Shown here one piece after another: positions 7,950 through 10,396 of a DNA stretch of 10,396 nucleotides; the first letter of the stretch is position 1; every line of letters starts with the position of its first letter. The notes under the pieces were generated by a model, which saw only the letters and a program-made list of their open reading frames with translations, was not told the origin of the DNA and made no database searches. Source of the stretch: Larix sibirica (lineage: Eukaryota > Streptophyta > Pinopsida > Pinales > Pinaceae); contig NWUY0300045529.1 of NCBI GenBank assembly GCA_004151065.3, positions 19,911 through 30,306 on the forward strand, given 5' to 3'. The position numbers were made by a program, and so were the translations under genes.

Positions 7950-8066
7950 TAATGTGGCTAACCATTTGCATGCATATGAATAAGTTCATAACTATTCATG
8001 TACAATGACAATGGAAATAATTTTGCAAGAGAAGAGATAGATATAGGCCCTCCAAATTAATTGTAA

Positions 8067-8273
8067 TCTTATTCAAAGTATGGTAAGAAATCTAAGAAAG
8101 GAATCCTTTTTTTAACATCCAATGTCAGAGTTTCTAGGGTAACATGCTTAGTGGACAACAAGGGAGAAGATATAGTGGAAGCAGAGGTGGATTGGGATGG
8201 AGTGCAACATATTGAAAAAATTCAAGCATCAGAAAGACATTTAAAGGAAGCTAGTAGTAAGAGTGGGTCCCCA
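8067..8273 (+). pseudogene. Acidic open frame, possible transposon ORF remnant
   Basis: Sixty-nine codons are open between TAA (8064-8066) and TAG (8274-8276), with no ATG. The product begins with a basic stretch (YGKKSKKG) and then becomes acidic (VDNKGEDIVEAEVDWDG), ending in a Lys/Glu/Ser-rich tail. This is unlike the I/N/Y-rich output of chance frames in this DNA. It lies on the same strand about 260 bp before the DUF4283 remnant, so it could be the N-terminal part of the same ORF1, but no motif proves that. Confidence 0.25.
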
Positions 8274-8532
8274 TAGCATTATAATTTTGATATGTTGGAT
8301 GCATTGCCTTACTCATATTGCCAATTGTCATAGCTCTTTATGGGAACGTTTCACACAAATTAGGTGAGAGTTCATAATGGGTATCCTTGATTTTAGTGGA
8401 AACATGAACAAATTGAGCTAAATCTAATAGGACCTCTAAAAAAATACAAAGGAAACAAGAGATTGATTATACAATTTAAAATTCAGTAAATCACTATAGA
8501 CGATAGACATTTCCTAATGGATAAAATACTTT

Positions 8533-8914
8533 AGAGGTCCATGGCTCCTTAGTAGTGGAGGGTTATTCGTTAGATATTGGATGAATACGTATGATCCAAG
8601 AGTGGATCCATCTCAGAGATAATATTTTCAAAGGAGTTCAAGGGTTCCTCGGTAGGGTGGGGATCTTCATTAAGTATTGGATCATTGGACCCTAGCTTTG
8701 ATCCAATAATGGAGTTTTGTCCATAGTCATTACCGTTTGGATCAAATTTCCATATCTCCATTTTGCATTATTGAAAGGATATTGTTTGGAGTTGATCGAC
8801 TTTATTAAGTCTTGTAAGATAACAAAAGAAAATAGGTTGTCTATATATTCAAGTATCCGTGCATATATTGATCTAAGCAATCCTATACAAAAAAGAATCA
8901 CATTCTTCCCGGGC
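8533..8914 (+). pseudogene. Decayed DUF4283 domain (LINE ORF1-like)
   Basis: DUF4283 is found in the first open frame of many plant LINEs and related zinc-knuckle proteins, probably acting in RNA binding. The pattern is a GPW motif, then GLF plus a W, then (F/Y)DP, then VW(I/V)+(F/L)P.L, then a YARIC.(E/D)DLS.P block. Here I see RGPW at 8533-8544, GGLFVRYW and TYDP up to 8598, stop at 8620; a second, frame-shifted GIFIKYW at about 8660-8680; SFDPIMEF at 8694-8717; VWIKFPYL at 8735-8758; and IDLSNPIQKRITFFPG ending at 8914. The reading passes through three frame changes. The zinc knuckle expected downstream is absent and A-rich repeats begin instead, so the copy is 3'-truncated. A basic conserved residue block (SIYSSIRAY) still aligns with the family's YARIC region. 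Confidence 0.75.
8546..8705. repeat. 100-bp duplication inside the DUF4283 fossil
   Basis: The segment from 8546 matches the one from 8645: about 29 of 41 bases agree before a gap, and both continue to a GATCCA. The protein reading agrees: GLFVRYW then YDP in the first copy, GIFIKYW then FDP in the second. The Trp codons are exactly 100 bp apart (8578 and 8678), so the duplication breaks the frame and could have killed the gene or arisen after its death. Confidence 0.75.
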
Positions 8915-8934
8915 ATTAACAAAATAAGACTAAC

Positions 8935-9164
8935 AAAAGTGTATAAACAAGTTAAAACAATTAAAACTAAATTCATAAACTAAACACACCAGACCAACAA
9001 AAGCTTATAAACATGTTAATTTAAAAAATATTAATTTTGTATTCTAAATGCCATTGAAACATGCATTATGTGACAAACCAAACCCAAAAAAAAACAAAAC
9101 AAAAACAACAAGCCCACATAAGTGTATAAACATGTTAAAAACTAAATTAAATTCATAAACTAAA
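8935..9164. repeat. A-rich spaced direct repeats
   Basis: AAAAGTGTATAAACA at 8935, a related AAAAGCTTATAAACATGTTAA at about 8998, and ATAAGTGTATAAACATGTTAA at 9118 are three versions of one motif. The first and third are also followed by AAAACTAAA and ATTCATAAACTAAA (ends 8984 and 9164). A purine-rich A/C stretch (9075-9112) lies between. Origin unknown. Confidence 0.75.
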
Positions 9165-9203
9165 TATTAGTGATCCTATAAAAGTATAAATGTTATAATG
9201 CCA

Positions 9204-9342
9204 AGTACATAGTCCCAATTTCCAAATCAATTTGCCCAACTAAATGCCTTTGATTCCATGAATCATATAAATATCATAAAAAGAAAACATATACCCAATT
9301 TCCAAATCAAATATGTCCAAGGGACAAAATAGTACATAGTCC
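9204..9342. repeat. Crossed short direct repeats
   Basis: CCCAATTTCCAAATCAA is identical at 9214-9230 and 9294-9310. AGTACATAGTCC is identical at 9204-9215 and 9331-9342. The two repeats appear in opposite order in the two places, so this is not a simple tandem copy but a duplication followed by a second rearrangement. Confidence 0.8.
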
Positions 9343-9495
9343 AAACTCACAAAATTACCAAAATTGTAATTCATACAAAACATTAAATAATAAGCTCAAC
9401 ACCACAAAATTTTAAACATGTAGGTCTCAACTCCAACAAATGTGAGAAAATAACAAACATAAATCCAATATAAAAATGATGAGTAGAAATGATTA

Positions 9496-9511
9496 GGGGC
9501 CCAAAGGCCCC
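9496..9511. repeat. Perfect GC hairpin in AT-rich DNA
   Basis: GGGGCC (9496-9501) and GGCCCC (9506-9511) pair perfectly around the loop CAAA. There is no T run after it, and no transcription unit to end, so I do not call it a terminator. Confidence 0.7.
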
Positions 9512-9576
9512 AAACAATAAACTCAACTCTAAACAACAATGTCGAAGATCGAAACAACAAACTCAACTCCAAACAA
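9512..9576. repeat. 40-bp tandem duplication
   Basis: The 25-bp segment at 9512-9536 recurs at 9552-9576 with two differences; the core is AAACTCAACTC. Looser relatives of the core occur at about 9392-9400 and 9424-9433, so the whole A-rich tract may have grown from this unit. Confidence 0.85.
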
Positions 9577-9723
9577 AAAAGATGAATAAAAATTACAGTG
9601 GTTGTTTTTTTATAACAAATTCAAAGGCTTATGGTATTTTTTAATTATTTAAATTGATGTTATTGACAAGTTGGTTCACTATAAGGTACCATTTTAGGGT
9701 TTCATACATGGGTATGATCAAAG

Positions 9724-9781
9724 GTCCCCTAAACCCATCCAAGTACGTTGGGATGGGGAATTAGGAGGATATGTCCCCTAA
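9724..9781. repeat. GC-rich patch with inverted and direct repeats
   Basis: CCCATCC (9734-9740) and GGATGGG (9751-9757) form a 7-bp stem with a 10-nt loop. The stem is framed by two identical GTCCCCTAA motifs (9724-9732 and 9773-9781). Such a cluster is out of character for the surrounding AT-rich DNA. It may be the edge of an unrecognised element. A + frame runs from here to 10032 but shows no known motif. Confidence 0.6.
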
Positions 9782-10165
9782 GAGTGGGGAAACATCTCCT
9801 TATAACTATGGAAAAACTGAAGAGTTTGGTAGTGCATGACAATAGACATACTTTCTTGTTTGAATTATTATTGAATTTTACATTTCAACCCCTAATCCAT
9901 GGGAACACATTCATGGCATTTATGGTTGTGCAGGGCTTGAGAGAGGCCTTAGGAAATGTCTATTGCTTCCAACTTTCAAGGAGAATAATGTTGCATAAAG
10001 TGAAAGATAATTTATATTTTTACCAAGTTTGATGGCTATGAATGCTTTACAGAGAAATCAAATTTGTTAGAACAAATAACTAAATCATTAGCAAACACTA
10101 GTACACACCGTGTCACAACCTCAAAACACTTGGCAATATTTAACAAATGAGTTACACATTATCAC

Positions 10166-10240
10166 AAGAACCATGTTTGGCACCTAATAATTTTAACAAA
10201 TTAATAATCATATAAATTATTGGAAGAACCATGTATGGCA
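10166..10240. repeat. 41-bp foldback between 17-bp direct repeats
   Basis: AAGAACCATGTTTGGCA (10166-10182) and AAGAACCATGTATGGCA (10224-10240) differ at one base. The 41 bp between them (10183-10223) start CCTAATAATTT and end AAATTATTGG, an inverted repeat with one extra base. A palindromic cassette between direct repeats looks like a tiny insertion with target duplication. A 17-bp duplication is long for a DNA transposon, so a 58-bp tandem duplication that happens to contain a palindrome is an equal alternative. Confidence 0.75.
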
Positions 10241-10269
10241 TGGTATTGTGGTACATTAACCATACCATG
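10239..10269. repeat. Hairpin with 11-bp interrupted stem
   Basis: CATGGTA (10239-10245) pairs with TACCATG (10263-10269) and TGGT (10249-10252) pairs with ACCA (10259-10262). A 3-nt bulge separates the two stem parts and the loop is ACATTA. It overlaps the end of the second 17-bp direct repeat. Confidence 0.7.
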
Positions 10270-10396
10270 ACAAAATTCATTTACAAAGAGATAGCATTGT
10301 AATTTAGCAAAATCATAACATGCCTGTAGGGCTTCAATCCACTAATGCAGATCAAACCTTAAATTTATATATCAATCCGGGTCTGTAAGCTTAGAG
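10270..10396. other. Window edge, nothing recognised
   Basis: The last bases are moderately AT-rich with no repeat pair or frame that I can support. Confidence 0.5.

Noticed and set aside
8935-9164. Possible CRISPR-like array of repeats and spacers
   Set aside because: The repeats are imperfect, unevenly spaced and A-rich, only three in number, with no cas-like genes. The organism appears to be a plant.
9496-9511. Possible intrinsic terminator (GC stem)
   Set aside because: No T run follows, and bacterial-type termination is not expected in this DNA.
474-9700. Plant telomere motif TTTAGGG (near 475 and 9694)
   Set aside because: Only single copies, with no tandem array.
9748-10032. Open + frame of 94 codons, ending VKDNLYFYQV
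   Set aside because: The ending recalls the NLYFLQG segment before the integrase of copia elements, but the upstream residues do not follow the copia pattern and the match is too short.

Overview
The window looks like non-genic DNA from a large plant nuclear genome. It is AT-rich and CpG looks scarce by eye. I see no bacterial-type operons or ribosome binding sites, no tRNA or rRNA, and no intact protein gene. The two recognisable protein fossils are plant transposon families: an RNase H domain of the RVT_3 type and a DUF4283 (LINE ORF1-like) domain. Together with the many decayed repeats this suggests a repeat-rich genome, perhaps a gymnosperm; that placement is inference.

Layout. 1-540: no supportable feature. 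541-900: a degenerate array built on a GAGCCTA/TGTAGTTTAT motif. 1097-1526: a candidate solo LTR (TG...CA) flanked by TAATA, with a TATA-like box and nested hairpins. 1824-2178: a stretch open on both strands containing a 44-bp tandem duplication. 2510-2710 and 4001-4103: two copies of a dispersed repeat. The first copy is split by an insert of about 90 bp that reads as a poly(A)-tailed minus-strand retroposon; the second copy is the matching empty site. 2912-3022: a short terminal-exon-like frame. 3613-3919: another stretch open on both strands. 4095-4350: two neighbouring tandem duplications. 4591-4752: a small frame with a duplicated module. 5573-5746: a young 88-bp tandem duplication. 5747-6750: nothing recognised.

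The densest coding remains lie on the + strand from 6753 to 8914: a broken RNase H domain (6753-7275), an unidentified decayed frame (7605-7949), an acidic open frame (8067-8273), and a DUF4283 remnant (8533-8914) whose core was internally duplicated. RNase H normally sits at the 3' end of a LINE and DUF4283 at the 5' end. Here RNase H comes first, so they probably come from two elements.

8935-9590 is A-rich with several layers of short direct repeats. 9724-9781 is a small GC-rich palindromic patch. 10166-10269 holds a 41-bp foldback between 17-bp direct repeats, followed by a second hairpin.

The genes do not work together as a system. The main signal is decay: transposon fossils with frameshifts, and stop codons that fit C-to-T change. 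The window is also unusually rich in local 33-110 bp direct duplications (at least eleven pairs). I found no convincing new functional system.
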